Notes under the pieces: model-generated | What the model was told of the DNA's origin: nothing | Databases searched by the model: none | The model's input: only the letters and a program-made list of their open reading frames with translations | Origin: Leucobacter denitrificans | GTDB lineage: Bacteria > Actinomycetota > Actinomycetes > Actinomycetales > Microbacteriaceae | Reading direction: 5' to 3' | Assembly: GCF_014396385.1 (NCBI RefSeq) | Contig: NZ_CP060716.1 | Coordinates: 930,001-994,000, forward strand | DNA length: 64,000 nucleotides | Part shown: positions 1-9,569 of the stretch, piece after piece | Layout: every line of letters starts with the position of its first letter | Position numbering within the stretch: the first letter of the stretch is position 1 | Position numbers and translations under genes: made by a program

Positions 1-147
1 GAGCGAAGTACTTTCACCTTCGTGCGCACGGAGCGAGATACCCTCGCTAAACAGGAATTCCGGTTCGTGTTCGAGCGCGAGTTGTGGCAGCCGTTCGCCC
101 CTACTTCCCGGCCAGGCGAGTTGAGCCGCAGTGGATCGCGTGTCTGA
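1..147 (+). CDS. C-terminal end of an unidentified protein (5' end outside window)
   Basis: Frame 1 is open from the first base to a TGA at 145-147, giving 48 residues. The composition is protein-like, with an aromatic and charged core (residues such as FRFVFERELWQPF) followed by a polar Ser/Arg/Pro-rich tail. The start lies upstream of the window, so the family cannot be named from this fragment. No terminator hairpin is obvious directly after the stop. Confidence 0.5.
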   Translation, partial: ERSTFTFVRTERDTLAKQEFRFVFERELWQPFAPTSRPGELSRSGSRV

Positions 148-397
148 GCTGTACGCACCATAGGTCCCGGCCCCAAGAGTTTTTCAGCGGCGCGAACAAT
201 GCGTCAATTTGGTGAATTGCTGCGGATTGGGTCCAAGTGGCGACCACCGCTTTGTGATGGCGCCCCGCCCAGGCGGTTGACTCACTGTGTGTCTCTGCCA
301 CGGCACGTCCGAGTGCGCGGATCTCGACGAGCTGTGTTACTGAATCCGCGAGCGCCGCCGCAATCCCGTCGCCGAGTGCTGCGTCCGCTCGATCCAC
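101..397 (-). pseudogene. Degenerate coding remnant, function unknown
   Basis: The minus strand is open for 98 codons from a GTG at 397, with GC-rich third positions and an Ala/Asp/Glu-rich translation. The same frame also looks protein-like upstream (about 400-490), but an in-frame TGA just upstream of the GTG interrupts it and no clear ribosome binding site precedes the GTG. The 3' end overlaps the convergent gene end at 101-147. I read it as a decayed gene fragment and do not recognise the family. Between here and 559 nothing else is supported. Confidence 0.25.
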
Positions 398-558
398 AAG
401 GACATATCAAGGTGATCGCCAATCTAACCCCGGCCTGGCTCCCCCCTTCTCGTCGATAGCGCGGGCACGCTCGGCGCTGAGCGCTACCCGTGACAATGGC
501 GCCGCGCCGAGAGAACGTGGTCTTCATGGTTCAGAGATCGACTGGACGGAGCGTTCAG

Positions 559-1188
559 TCACCTTGCTTCTCGAATAGTTGCGAGTGCATCCCACGCAAA
601 ATCGCCACCAACTGTGTGAGGAACGGCGATCAACACGTCACCGTCGATCACGATGTCTTCCGTATAGGGATGATCGGCGCTCGCTCCTTGGAAGAAAGCT
701 GCCTCGGCGTCACGCAGATCAACCTCTACGTAGACCGATGACCGAAGCGCATCAAGTAGTTCACTCTTTGCCAGCTCATCGATGACAGCCACGCCGATGC
801 TGCCCCCACCGTCAGTCTGCCGGATACCGAAAGAGCAATACAGTTGTTGGTCGCCACCGTGCAGCGTTGCCATTGTGAGGGGACCGACCTGAAGCCGCAT
901 TTGCTCGACAATAACTTCATCAGAAGTATCGAACATCTCGATTCTTGGATCGGCTCGCTGCAATACTGACGCAGGGAGCAGCGCAACGCATGAATTTGGC
1001 AGCTGGGTTGTGGCCAATTGCTCCGGCTCTTCTTCAGGCACGGAAGAAGGCTCAGGTGAATCCTTGGACGTCACCGGTCCGGGAGTAGATTCGACCGGCG
1101 CAGTAACCGCCGAACAGCCAGTGAGCCCAACGACAGTGAACCAGGCAATTACCAACATTGCTGAGAGACGTGCAGAGAGAGAAGCCAT
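559..1188 (-). CDS. Secreted lipoprotein, hypothetical
   Basis: The 209-residue product has a lipoprotein signal peptide: a hydrophobic stretch at about residues 8-24 ending in the lipobox LTGC (Cys25). A Pro/Ser/Glu-rich linker follows to about residue 55, then a compact extracellular domain containing two cysteines (one near residue 67, one in a LYCSF segment near 118). The linker length is typical of actinobacterial membrane-anchored lipoproteins that span the cell-wall layer. I do not recognise the globular domain. It is transcribed alone, downstream of tRNA-Pro and its terminator. The lipoprotein call is secure and the function is unknown. Confidence 0.8.
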   Translation of the reverse strand: MASLSARLSAMLVIAWFTVVGLTGCSAVTAPVESTPGPVTSKDSPEPSSVPEEEPEQLATTQLPNSCVALLPASVLQRADPRIEMFDTSDEVIVEQMRLQVGPLTMATLHGGDQQLYCSFGIRQTDGGGSIGVAVIDELAKSELLDALRSSVYVEVDLRDAEAAFFQGASADHPYTEDIVIDGDVLIAVPHTVGGDFAWDALATIREAR

Positions 1189-1230
1189 GTCGTCAGCTTA
1201 CCCACAGTGATTCGGCCTGCCTGGAGAAGC

Positions 1231-1274
1231 AAAGAAACCCCCGGAACTACCCATTTTCGATGGTGTTCCGGGGG
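1231..1274 (-). terminator. Rho-independent terminator of tRNA-Pro
   Basis: A perfect 10-bp stem (1238-1247 paired with 1265-1274) is followed on the minus strand by TTTCTTT. It lies 4 bases beyond the 3' end of tRNA-Pro and before the lipoprotein gene, so it should end the tRNA transcript. Confidence 0.85.
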
Positions 1275-1278
1275 CTAT

Positions 1279-1355
1279 TGGTCGGGATGACAGGATTTGA
1301 ACCTGCGACCCCGTCGTCCCGAACGACGTGCGCTACCAAGCTGCGCCACATCCCG
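1279..1355 (-). tRNA. tRNA-Pro(CGG)
   Basis: The minus strand folds as a 77-nt cloverleaf. The acceptor stem is CGGGATG paired with CATCCCG. The D-arm has GCGC stems around AGCTTGGTA, the anticodon stem CGTCG/CGACG encloses loop TTCGGGA (anticodon CGG), and the T-arm has the GGTTCAAATCC core. The CCA end is encoded. It reads codon CCG. Confidence 0.96.
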
Positions 1356-1426
1356 ATTGCGTTTTCACGCACGGATCAGTCTATCGGCTTGGCCGAAATT
1401 GCGAAAATTGCACGACCTAAGCGACG

Positions 1427-2062
1427 CTATACAAGGGTCGCGATGACGACTGGATCCAATTGACCAGGCCATGTCGCAGTCAGCGTTTGCACCGAGACAC
1501 CAAGCTCAGAGATCGCACCGGGAACGTGAACGACGGTAAGTTTTGCGAGCCCCGTCGAAGCAACCGACGAGATGCCGTCGCGCGTCACTTCGGCAGCCCA
1601 CATCTCGGGCACCGGAGCATCCATCTCTCCTGATCCACGCAACGGAACGGTGATCTCGCGGGGCTGTACGTTACCAGAGGCGTCTTCTACCAACTTGTCG
1701 GCACCACGCCCACCCTGCGCGATCGTCTGCGCAAGCGCCGCGCGATAGACCGGATCGCCAATCGCCTCGCTCGCCCACCGCTTGCCCAGCACACCGTGCT
1801 CCATCGTGCCCACTAGGAACTCCTCGCCTCCATCGAGCGGCGCGTTTCGATAGGTCATCGGCACGTGGTACACCGTCGAGTCTCCGGCGGTCAGCAATAT
1901 GCCGTTGAGCCCTACCTCACCCTCTGGGTCGTCAAGACGGTACTCAGCGACCCGCTCAAGCTTCGTGGGGTCTCCCGAGAACCACGGTTGCGCAGGAAGC
2001 CACCCAGCAAGCAGTTCGAGCTTGCCGGGTACCAGGGTCGTGTGCGGGTGCATGATAGCCAT
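1427..2062 (-). CDS. CG0192-type protein with maltokinase N-terminal cap-like domain
   Basis: The 211-residue protein matches in length and pattern the actinobacterial 'CG0192-related' family. These consist mainly of the cap domain that precedes the kinase lobe in maltokinases (Mak_N_cap): an N-terminal segment with KLELLAGWLPAQPWF, then a strand-rich core with VYHVPMTYRNAPL and GTMEHGVLGKRW. No kinase lobe follows, so it is not a maltokinase itself and the biochemical role is not established. It lies 54 bp after typA on the same strand and may be cotranscribed with it. Family assignment is from memory of the motif pattern. Confidence 0.75.
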   Translation of the reverse strand: MAIMHPHTTLVPGKLELLAGWLPAQPWFSGDPTKLERVAEYRLDDPEGEVGLNGILLTAGDSTVYHVPMTYRNAPLDGGEEFLVGTMEHGVLGKRWASEAIGDPVYRAALAQTIAQGGRGADKLVEDASGNVQPREITVPLRGSGEMDAPVPEMWAAEVTRDGISSVASTGLAKLTVVHVPGAISELGVSVQTLTATWPGQLDPVVIATLV

Positions 2063-2116
2063 GGACCCGATCCTACGCTCGACGCATGACGAGCGGCATG
2101 GTTGCGACCTGTGAAC

Positions 2117-4018
2117 TTACTTCTGCTTGTTGCGTGACGCCGTGCGAGCGCGGGCGACAGCGTCGAGTTCGACCTTGCGAATACGAACGTGCTCAGGAGT
2201 AACCTCAACACACTCGTCCTCACGCGCAAACTCGAGGCATTCCTCGAGCGTGAGCTTGCGGGGCGGCGTCATGGATTCGAAGTTGTCAGCGTTCGATGAA
2301 CGCATATTCGTGAGCTTCTTCTCCTTAGTGATGTTCACGTCCATGTCTTCCGAACGCGAGTTCTCACCGATCACCATTCCCTCGTACACCTCTTCGGTGG
2401 GCTGCACAAAGAAGCTCATGCGCTCCTGGAGGTTGATGATAGCGAACGGCGTGACAACACCCGAGCGATCGGCGACAATCGAGCCGTTATTACGAGTAAC
2501 GATCTGCCCCGCCCACTCTGCGTAGCCGTGCGAAATCGCGTTCGCGATGCCGGTGCCGCGCGTGAGCGTCATGAACTCTGACCGGAAGCCAATGAGGCCG
2601 CGAGCCGGCACGATGAATTCCATGCGCACCCAGCCAGTGCCGTTGTTCACCATGTTCTCCATGCGCCCCTTACGGGCAGCGAGCAGCTGAGTAATCGCGC
2701 CAAGATGCTCCTCTGGCGTATCGATCGTGAGGTGCTCGTACGGTTCGTGGACTTTGCCGTCGACCGTCTTGGTCACAACCTGTGGCTTGCCAACGTTGAG
2801 TTCAAAGCCTTCACGGCGCATGTTCTCGACGAGGATCGCGAGTGCGAGCTCGCCGCGCCCCTGCACCTCCCAAGCGTCGGGACGGCCGGTGTCAAGCACG
2901 CGAAGCGACACGTTGCCGATGAGCTCGCGGTCGAGGCGATCCTTAATCATGCGGGCGGTGAGCTTGTGCCCCTTCACCTTACCGACGAGCGGCGAAGTAT
3001 TCGCGCCGATCGTCATCGAAATCGCGGGTTCGTCGACCGTGATAGTCGGCAGCGGTCGCACATCTTCTGCGTCGGCGATGGTTTCACCAATAGTGATGTC
3101 TTCGATGCCAGCGATTGCCACGATGTCACCGGGGCCAGCCTGCTCTGCCGGGTAGCGGGTGAGCGCCTTCGTGAGCATGAGCTCAGTGATGCGCACGTTC
3201 TGCGTCGAGCCATCGTGCTTCACCCAAGCAACAGTCTGGCCCTTCTTGATCCACCCGTTGTGTACGCGAAGCAACGCGATGCGGCCAAGGAACGGTGAAG
3301 AGTCAAGGTTGGTCACGTGTGCCTGCAGCGGGTGCTCGTCATCGTGCACGGGGGCTGGAACACGCTCGAGAATCGTCTGGAATAGCGGTTCGAGATCAGG
3401 GTTGTCAGGCAACGACCCGTCAGCGGGGCGAGTGTGGCTCGCAGCGCCCGCGCGACCCGACAGATACACAGTCGGCACGTCGAGTACGGCATCAACGTCG
3501 ATGTCTGGGTTGTCTTCTGAAAGATCAGATGCCAGCCCAAGCAACAGGTCTTGTGCCTCACCCTCAACCTCTTCGATGCGCGCATCGGGACGGTCAGTCT
3601 TGTTCACTGCGAGGATCACGGGAAGCTTTGCCTCGAGCGCCTTGCGCAGCACAAAGCGCGTCTGCGGCAGCGGGCCCTCACTTGAATCAACGAGGAGCAC
3701 GACACCGTCAACCATGGAGAGTGCACGCTCTACCTCGCCACCGAAGTCGGCGTGCCCCGGCGTATCGACCACGTTAATGGTGATTGGGCCGTTCGTTGCG
3801 TGCTCGCCCTCGTAGCTGATCGCGGTGTTCTTAGCGAGGATCGTGATGCCCTTCTCGCGCTCGAGATCGTTCGAGTCCATCACTCGATCGTCGACATCAG
3901 CGTGTGCGTCGAACGAGTTCGTTTGACGCAGCATGGCGTCAACGAGAGTGGTCTTGCCGTGGTCGACGTGTGCGACGATGGCGACGTTACGAAGGTCTTC
4001 GCGAGTGGCGAGAGCCAT
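2117..4018 (-). CDS. typA: Ribosome-associated GTPase TypA/BipA
   Basis: The 633-residue protein is a translational GTPase that acts on the 70S ribosome in late assembly and stress or cold adaptation. G1 is AHVDHGKTT (about 16-24), the switch region LEREKGIT is at 52-59, G3 DTPGH is at 85-89, and G4 NKTD is at 139-142. Domain II, an EF-G-like domain and the BipA-specific C-terminal domain fill the rest, ending in a basic tail. The full length fits the family (about 600-640). The ATG at 4018 starts directly before the G-domain; a 12-bp palindrome sits 12 bp upstream. Confidence 0.97.
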   Translation of the reverse strand: MALATREDLRNVAIVAHVDHGKTTLVDAMLRQTNSFDAHADVDDRVMDSNDLEREKGITILAKNTAISYEGEHATNGPITINVVDTPGHADFGGEVERALSMVDGVVLLVDSSEGPLPQTRFVLRKALEAKLPVILAVNKTDRPDARIEEVEGEAQDLLLGLASDLSEDNPDIDVDAVLDVPTVYLSGRAGAASHTRPADGSLPDNPDLEPLFQTILERVPAPVHDDEHPLQAHVTNLDSSPFLGRIALLRVHNGWIKKGQTVAWVKHDGSTQNVRITELMLTKALTRYPAEQAGPGDIVAIAGIEDITIGETIADAEDVRPLPTITVDEPAISMTIGANTSPLVGKVKGHKLTARMIKDRLDRELIGNVSLRVLDTGRPDAWEVQGRGELALAILVENMRREGFELNVGKPQVVTKTVDGKVHEPYEHLTIDTPEEHLGAITQLLAARKGRMENMVNNGTGWVRMEFIVPARGLIGFRSEFMTLTRGTGIANAISHGYAEWAGQIVTRNNGSIVADRSGVVTPFAIINLQERMSFFVQPTEEVYEGMVIGENSRSEDMDVNITKEKKLTNMRSSNADNFESMTPPRKLTLEECLEFAREDECVEVTPEHVRIRKVELDAVARARTASRNKQK

Positions 4019-4030
4019 AGAGGTGGATCC

Positions 4031-4042
4031 TTACGATCGTAA
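4031..4042. promoter_or_regulatory. Perfect 12-bp palindrome in the typA leader
   Basis: TTACGATCGTAA is perfectly self-complementary and lies 12 bp before the typA start codon. The position would suit an operator or short leader element, but no regulator can be named and a chance palindrome is possible. Confidence 0.3.
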
Positions 4043-4082
4043 ATATGCGAACGTTCTATATTACATGAGGCACATGTGAACT

Positions 4083-4122
4083 GCGAACAACCCCGAGGTT
4101 GCCGCAATGACAACGCTCGGGG
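4083..4122 (-). terminator. Probable terminator after oppDF
   Basis: CCCCGAG/CTCGGGG plus GTTG/CAAC pairing (4091-4101 with 4111-4122, one bulge) forms a hairpin about 20 bp beyond the oppDF stop codon. On the minus strand it is followed by TTGTTCGC, a weak U-tract. It separates the opp operon from typA. Confidence 0.5.
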
Positions 4123-4143
4123 CTGCTCGATCTGAACAGAGAA

Positions 4144-5838
4144 TTACGTGTTCAGGCCAAGTTCAATCGACGCACCTGGGATTGCCGCGAGGAGGTTCTG
4201 TGTGTATTCCTCGCGTGGACTCTCGAAGACCTCTTCGGTCGTCGCCTGCTCCACGATCCGCCCCTGCTGCATCACGCACACACGGTCGGCAATGAGCCTC
4301 ACGACCGCGAGATCGTGCGTAATAAACAGGTACGTCAGACCGAGATCGCGCTGCAGTTCGGCGAGCAGATCGAGAATCTGAGCCTGCACTAACACGTCAA
4401 GCGCGGAGACTGCCTCATCAAGCACGAGGATGTCTGGCTTGAGCGCGAGCCCACGGGCCACCGCGACACGCTGCCGCTGACCGCCCGAAAGCTCGTTCGG
4501 GTACCGCGTCGCAAGCTCGCGCGGCAGCGCAACCTGATCGAGCAGTTCGAGCACGCGCGCCTTTCGGCTCGCCTGGTCACCGATCTTGTGAATGTTGAGC
4601 GGCTCCATGATCGTGTTGCCGATGTTATGCAGTGGATCGAGTGAGCCGTACGGATCTTGGAACACCGGTTGAAGCGTGCGGCGCAATTCAAACAGCTGCC
4701 GCGCGGTGAACTTCGAGGTGTCCCTGCCAGCAACCTTGATGGTGCCGGCGGTTGGCTTCTCAAGCTGCAACACCATCTTTGCGATTGTTGACTTGCCGGA
4801 GCCGGACTCCCCTACAAGCGCGAGTGTCTCACCGCGGTTGATGGTGAAGGTTGCGCCTTCAACCGCGACAAAATCTTCATGCCCGAAGTTGCCCTTGCGC
4901 AGCTTGTATACCTTGCGCAGGTCTTCGACCTCAATGAGCGGCTCGCCAACCTGGGTCTTCGACGTGTGGTCATCAGCTACCGAGGCGATATCGAACTCAG
5001 ACGTCGGAGCGGGTGCCAAGTCTGCGTCCGCACCAATACGCCGCGACGCGAGGCTCGGCGCTGCCGAGACCAAGCGCTTCGTGTAGGGGTGTTGCGGGTT
5101 CTGCAGAATCTCGCGACTCGGACCAGACTCAACGATGTTGCCCTTGTACATCACGATGAGCTTTTCGGCGCGTTCCGCCGCAAGGCCCAAGTCGTGGGTA
5201 ATAAACACTACTGCGGTGCCGAGTTCACTCGTCAGGTGATCGAGATGATCCAGAACCACGCGCTGCACGGTCACGTCAAGCGCACTCGTCGGCTCGTCAG
5301 CGATGAGCAACTGCGGCTTTGCCGACAGCCCGATGCCGATGAGTGCGCGCTGCTTCATGCCACCAGAGAACTGGTGCGGGTACTGGCGCATGCGACGCTC
5401 GGCGTCTTGCAGGCCGGCCTGCTCAAGCACCTCGATTGCGCGAGCTTTCACCGCTCTGCGTGACTTCGCGAGCCCGTTCGCACGGATCGCTTCCTCGACC
5501 TGAAATCCGATCGACCACACGGGGTTGAGATTCGACATCGGGTCCTGCGGCACGAGGCCTATCTCGCGCCCGCGAATCGTCTCCATGTCCTGCCGCCGAA
5601 TGCCCACGAGCTCCTTGCCATTCCACTTCACCGATCCCTCGGTGATGTGTCCCGTGCCAGGGAGCAGGTTGATTACCGCGTGCATGGTTGTCGACTTGCC
5701 CGAACCAGACTCGCCGACAATTGCAACGGTCTCACCCGGGTACACGTCGAAGTTCACACCGTGTAGAACCTCGTTGGATGCCTTCTTCGTTCCAAACGCG
5801 ACCTTGAGATCGCGCACACTGAGAATGGGATCGCTCAT
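4144..5838 (-). CDS. Oligopeptide ABC transporter, fused ATPase subunit (OppD-OppF)
   Basis: The 564-residue protein carries two complete ABC ATPase domains in one chain. Domain 1 has Walker A GESGSGKS at about 42-49, signature SGGMKQR and Walker B LLIADEPTSALD. Domain 2 begins near residue 300 with its own GESGSGKS, signature LSGGQRQR and Walker B ILVLDEAVSALD. The first domain is followed by the oligopeptide-transporter C-terminal motif (NPQHPYTKRL), typical of Opp/Dpp ATPases. It replaces the separate OppD and OppF proteins of many bacteria. Its start overlaps oppC by 4 bp, so it is the last gene of the operon and powers peptide import through OppBC. Confidence 0.95.
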   Translation of the reverse strand: MSDPILSVRDLKVAFGTKKASNEVLHGVNFDVYPGETVAIVGESGSGKSTTMHAVINLLPGTGHITEGSVKWNGKELVGIRRQDMETIRGREIGLVPQDPMSNLNPVWSIGFQVEEAIRANGLAKSRRAVKARAIEVLEQAGLQDAERRMRQYPHQFSGGMKQRALIGIGLSAKPQLLIADEPTSALDVTVQRVVLDHLDHLTSELGTAVVFITHDLGLAAERAEKLIVMYKGNIVESGPSREILQNPQHPYTKRLVSAAPSLASRRIGADADLAPAPTSEFDIASVADDHTSKTQVGEPLIEVEDLRKVYKLRKGNFGHEDFVAVEGATFTINRGETLALVGESGSGKSTIAKMVLQLEKPTAGTIKVAGRDTSKFTARQLFELRRTLQPVFQDPYGSLDPLHNIGNTIMEPLNIHKIGDQASRKARVLELLDQVALPRELATRYPNELSGGQRQRVAVARGLALKPDILVLDEAVSALDVLVQAQILDLLAELQRDLGLTYLFITHDLAVVRLIADRVCVMQQGRIVEQATTEEVFESPREEYTQNLLAAIPGASIELGLNT

Positions 5839-6803
5839 CGCTGTGCCCTCGCCTTCGGGTCAAGTGCGTCGCGAACGACCTCGCCGAGCATAATGAATGC
5901 GAGCACGGTCACGCTGAGCGCGATAGATGGATAAATGAGGTTCTCAGGGCGAGTACGCAGATCGCTCTGTGCCGCACTGATGTCGTTGCCCCAACTGATG
6001 TACTGTCCGGGCGGAAGACCGACACCGAGGAACGAGAGCACCGCTTCGGCTACGATCGCGGCCGAGAGTGACAGCGTAGTGACGACAATCACGGGCGCAA
6101 TCGAGTTCGGGATCACGTGCTTCCAGAGCGTCTTCTGGCCCGAGAGACCAAGCGCCTCCGATGCCATCACGAAGTCGCTATTCTTCACTCTGAAGATTTC
6201 GGCGCGAAGGATACGAGCAGTCGAAGGCCAGGCGAAGCCACCGATCGCGAGCGAAATCACCCATATGTTGCGGTGATCGGAAAGCACGCTCATCACGACG
6301 ATCGCAGCGAGGATGTAAGGAATCGAGAAGAAAATATCGCCGATGCGCGACAGGATCGTGTCGATGATTCCACCAAAGTAGCCAGCGAACGCACCGAAGA
6401 GCGAGCCAATCACAAAGGTCATAAGAATTACGATGAGGCCCACTGATACCGACGTCGAGGTGCCGTGGAGCATTCGGGAATAGATATCGCAGCCTTGCTT
6501 ATTGAAGCCGAGCGGGTGACCGGGTGCTCCCGCACCATTCGACCGCGACAGTATGCATTCGCGTGGATCCACTGACGTAAACAATGTGGGAAAGAGTGCC
6601 ACGACGGTAACGAGCAGAATAATTACCGCCGAGATCCAGAACATCGGGCGTCCGCGCATGTCTTCCCACGCGTCTGTCCAGAGGTTCTGCTTCTTCGCTT
6701 TTACCTTTACGGCGTCAACCGCGGCAACAGGTGTCTCGTCGAACGGGGCAACGAAGTGCTCGATGCCCGGCTTCTTGTCTTCTGGTTCTTGTGACTCAGG
6801 CAT
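5835..6803 (-). CDS. Oligopeptide ABC transporter permease OppC
   Basis: The 322-residue protein is an inner-membrane permease of the BPD_transp_1 family. A cytoplasmic N-terminus of about 55 residues precedes the first membrane helix. The OppC_N-type segment and about five further helices follow. The EAA-loop, which contacts the ATPase, is recognisable as ASEALGLSGQKTLWKHVIPN. It starts inside the end of oppB (8-bp overlap) and overlaps oppDF by 4 bp, which indicates translational coupling. It pairs with OppB to form the translocation pore. Confidence 0.94.
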   Translation of the reverse strand: MPESQEPEDKKPGIEHFVAPFDETPVAAVDAVKVKAKKQNLWTDAWEDMRGRPMFWISAVIILLVTVVALFPTLFTSVDPRECILSRSNGAGAPGHPLGFNKQGCDIYSRMLHGTSTSVSVGLIVILMTFVIGSLFGAFAGYFGGIIDTILSRIGDIFFSIPYILAAIVVMSVLSDHRNIWVISLAIGGFAWPSTARILRAEIFRVKNSDFVMASEALGLSGQKTLWKHVIPNSIAPVIVVTTLSLSAAIVAEAVLSFLGVGLPPGQYISWGNDISAAQSDLRTRPENLIYPSIALSVTVLAFIMLGEVVRDALDPKARAQR

Positions 6804-7722
6804 AACGAATCCTCGGATCGAGCACGGCGTACAGGAGGTCGACTATGAGGTTCACGCCGAGGTAGAACAGCACCATCACAGTCACGAACGACACAACGGT
6901 CGAGTTCTCGCCACGCAGAATGGCCTGGTAGAGCGTGTTGCCGACGCCCGGTACGTTGAAAATCGCCTCTGTGACCGTCGCGCCGACGAGCAGGACACCA
7001 AAGTTAGCGGCACTGTTCGTCACGGTCGGGATGAGGGAGTTACGAAGGATGTGTACCGGCACCACACGGCGACGCGGGAGCCCCTTTGCATATGCGGTGC
7101 GTACAAAGTCTTGATTCATCGTATCGATGACCGACGCTCGGGTGAGACGCATGCTCGTCGCAAAGAGCGTAATACCGATGACGATCGCGGGAAGCAGCAT
7201 GTTGTAGAACGACACGTTCGAACCGACGGTCGTGCGGAAGATGCTCCACTGGATCGTGAGGAAGTACTGACCGATGAAGGCGACGACGAAGATCGGGAGG
7301 CTCATAAGCAGCAGGCCAACGATGAGGCTCACGTTGTCGAATACGCCACCCTTGCGCAGACCGGAGAACAGGCCGATGACAATCGCGAGGAAGAACTCGA
7401 TTGCGATCGCCATAACGGCAAGGAGGCCTGTGACCGGGAAGGTACGAGCGAGGATGTCGCTCACCGGCTGGCCGCTGAAGCTCACGCCGAAGTCTCCGAC
7501 AAAGATGCCCTTGAGATAGAGCAGGTACTGCACGAAGAAGGGTTTGTCGAGGTTGTACTGAGCCCGAAGCTTTTCCAGCACGATCGGATTTGGTGTCTTA
7601 TCGCCGAACATGGCGACAATTGGGTCGCCCGGCATGGCGAACACCATGAAGTAGATGAGGAAGGTGGTTCCCAGCAGCACCGGGATCACCTGGAGGATAC
7701 GGAAGATGATGTATCTCAGCAT
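6796..7722 (-). CDS. Oligopeptide ABC transporter permease OppB
   Basis: The 308-residue permease begins with the family-typical MLRYIIFRILQVIPVLLGTTFLIY helix region and the conserved MPGDPI loop. Six membrane segments are predicted from the hydrophobic runs. The EAA loop is FVRTAYAKGLPRRRVVPVHILRN. A good ribosome binding site (ACGGAGGGTGAG) precedes the ATG. It follows oppA after a 180-bp gap that contains two hairpins, so permease and ATPase levels are probably set below that of the binding protein. Confidence 0.94.
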   Translation of the reverse strand: MLRYIIFRILQVIPVLLGTTFLIYFMVFAMPGDPIVAMFGDKTPNPIVLEKLRAQYNLDKPFFVQYLLYLKGIFVGDFGVSFSGQPVSDILARTFPVTGLLAVMAIAIEFFLAIVIGLFSGLRKGGVFDNVSLIVGLLLMSLPIFVVAFIGQYFLTIQWSIFRTTVGSNVSFYNMLLPAIVIGITLFATSMRLTRASVIDTMNQDFVRTAYAKGLPRRRVVPVHILRNSLIPTVTNSAANFGVLLVGATVTEAIFNVPGVGNTLYQAILRGENSTVVSFVTVMVLFYLGVNLIVDLLYAVLDPRIRYA

Positions 7723-7827
7723 GAGCCACTCACCCTCCGTTCTGAGTTTGTCAACATGTTGGGTATTCTCTCGCAGTTTGTGTGCGATTCGTAGTCATGA
7801 CTGCCTTGTCGCCAACCATAACCACGT

Positions 7828-7864
7828 AAAAACCCGTCCATCGCATTTGTGATGCCCGGACGGG
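7828..7864 (-). terminator. Hairpin with U-tract between oppA and oppB
   Basis: CCCGTCC/GGACGGG arms (7833-7839 with 7858-7864, with further pairing inside) are followed on the minus strand by TTTTTACG. This is a classic intrinsic terminator placed inside the opp operon, where it should act as a partial terminator or attenuator that favours oppA mRNA. Confidence 0.7.
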
Positions 7865-7897
7865 CCAAGGCCCCGGGCAGTGTGCCCGGGGCCTTGG
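7865..7897 (-). terminator. Perfect 15-bp hairpin just after the oppA stop
   Basis: Arms 7865-7879 and 7883-7897 pair perfectly with a 3-nt loop, starting 7 bp beyond the oppA stop codon. It has no U-tract of its own and abuts the second hairpin, which does. The likely role is 3'-end stabilisation of the oppA message. Confidence 0.65.
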
Positions 7898-7904
7898 AAT
7901 GGTG

Positions 7905-9569
7905 TTAGTTCTTGGTGATCTCGTGGTAGACGGGAACCGAGTTCCAGCCGAATTGCACGTTCTCAACCGATTCACCGAATCCGCCGGTGACGTTCGAGTA
8001 CCAGAGAGGCGTTGCGGGGAGATCCTTGAGCAGGATTTCCTGTGCTTCCTGGAACAGCGCGTTTGCTGCCTCGATGTCGGTCTCCTGCGAGCCTTCGCTG
8101 AGGAGTGCGTCGAACTCAGGGTTCGAGTAGTCACCGTCGTTCGAACCAGCGTTGGTCGCATACAGCGGTCCGAGGAAGTTGAACAGGCCCGGGTAGTCGG
8201 CCTGCCAACCGGTGCGGAACGCGGTCTGGATGGTGCGGTTCGTGATCTCGGTACGAGCCTCAGCGAACGTCGGGTACGGGTGACCCACTGCGTCGATACC
8301 AAGGGTGTTCTTGATGCTGTTAGCTACAGCATCAACCCAAGCCTGGTGGCCGCCGTCAGCGTTGTACGCAATTTCGAAGGTGCCCTCCCATGGGGAGATC
8401 GCATCTGCTTCAGCCCACTTTGCCTGAGCTTCTTCAGGGTTGAATTCGAGAACCTCGGCGCCTGCGAGCGAGTCGCTCCAGCCGTCAATAACCGGCGAGG
8501 TGAAGTCACTTGCAGGAGTGCGGGTACCGTCGAAGATCACGTCAGTGATCTCGGTACGATCAATAGCCATCGAGAGAGCTGCACGGCGCAGTTCGCCCTC
8601 TTCACCATCGAAGTGAGCCAGGCGGCTCGGGATGGTGTACGACTGGAAGATAGCCGCTGGCTGGTTCACAGCGCGGTCACCAAGGTCGCTCTCGAAGTTT
8701 GCGAGCTGCGAATCGGGGATTGCGTCGAGCACGTCGAGGTTGCCGCCCTGCAGATCTGCGTAGGCCGCGTCCTGCGAAGCGTAGAAGATGATCTTCAGAC
8801 CATCATTCATGACCTCGCGAGGCCCGTTGTAGTCCTCGTTCTTTGCGAGCTCAATCTCAACGTCGTGCTGCCAAGCGCCTTCGCCTGCAATCATGTACGG
8901 TCCGTTGCCGATCGGGTTCTGACCGAACGCATCGATATCTTCGAACGCAACATCAGGCAGCGGGTAGAACGCCGAGTAGCCGAGGCGAATCGGGAAGTCC
9001 GATGCTGGCTGCTTGAGCTTCACTGTGAAGGTGTAGTCATCGACAACTGTGAGGCCTGACATATCTTCGACAGCACCGTAGATGTCATCGTCGGTGCCGG
9101 CTTCGCCGTCAGGTCCATCGCTGATCTCGAAGCCTTCGATGTCTTCGAAGAAGTAGTTGCTCAGGTGCTGCAACTCGTTGCTTGCACCCTGGTTCCATGC
9201 CTTCACGAAGTTCTCTGCCTTAACAGAGGTGCCATCGGTGAAGACTGCGTCGTCGCGGAGCGTGATGGTGAACTCGCTCGAATCCTCGTTTGGTTCGATC
9301 GATTCAGCAACGTCGTTGTGCGCTGCACCTTCTGCGTCGTAGTAGACGAGCCCAGCGAAGATCGAGTCAAGAATCTTGCCGCCGCCAACCTCGTTGGTGT
9401 TGGTTGGGATCAGCGGGTTCTGTGGTTCGGATCCGTTGACAGTGATGATGCCGCCACCGGTAGCCTCGCCACCTTCTTCGCCGTCCCCGCCTGCTGAGCA
9501 ACCGGCCAGCACCAGGGTGCCCGCCGCAGCGAGAGCGACAATGCCCCGCCCAATGCGTGAGTGCTTCAC
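7905..9569 (-). CDS. Oligopeptide-binding lipoprotein OppA (SBP family 5)
   Basis: The 554-residue precursor has a lipoprotein signal peptide with lipobox LAGC near residues 21-24, a Gly/Glu-rich linker, and a full solute-binding-protein family 5 domain (GKILDSIFAGLVYYD near the start, then FTDGTSVKAENFVKAW, and AALSMAIDRTEI in the middle). It captures peptides outside the membrane for OppBC-DF. The start is GTG, preceded by an ideal GGAGGAGGACCA ribosome binding site. It is the first gene of the opp operon. The exact substrate (oligo- or dipeptide) cannot be told from the sequence. Confidence 0.93.
   Translation of the reverse strand: MKHSRIGRGIVALAAAGTLVLAGCSAGGDGEEGGEATGGGIITVNGSEPQNPLIPTNTNEVGGGKILDSIFAGLVYYDAEGAAHNDVAESIEPNEDSSEFTITLRDDAVFTDGTSVKAENFVKAWNQGASNELQHLSNYFFEDIEGFEISDGPDGEAGTDDDIYGAVEDMSGLTVVDDYTFTVKLKQPASDFPIRLGYSAFYPLPDVAFEDIDAFGQNPIGNGPYMIAGEGAWQHDVEIELAKNEDYNGPREVMNDGLKIIFYASQDAAYADLQGGNLDVLDAIPDSQLANFESDLGDRAVNQPAAIFQSYTIPSRLAHFDGEEGELRRAALSMAIDRTEITDVIFDGTRTPASDFTSPVIDGWSDSLAGAEVLEFNPEEAQAKWAEADAISPWEGTFEIAYNADGGHQAWVDAVANSIKNTLGIDAVGHPYPTFAEARTEITNRTIQTAFRTGWQADYPGLFNFLGPLYATNAGSNDGDYSNPEFDALLSEGSQETDIEAANALFQEAQEILLKDLPATPLWYSNVTGGFGESVENVQFGWNSVPVYHEITKN

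Noticed and set aside
6553..7794. A 413-codon + strand open frame opposite oppB/oppC
   Set aside because: Its translation is unusually rich in Asp, Glu, His and Arg, the typical antisense product of membrane-protein codons; oppB and oppC are certain.
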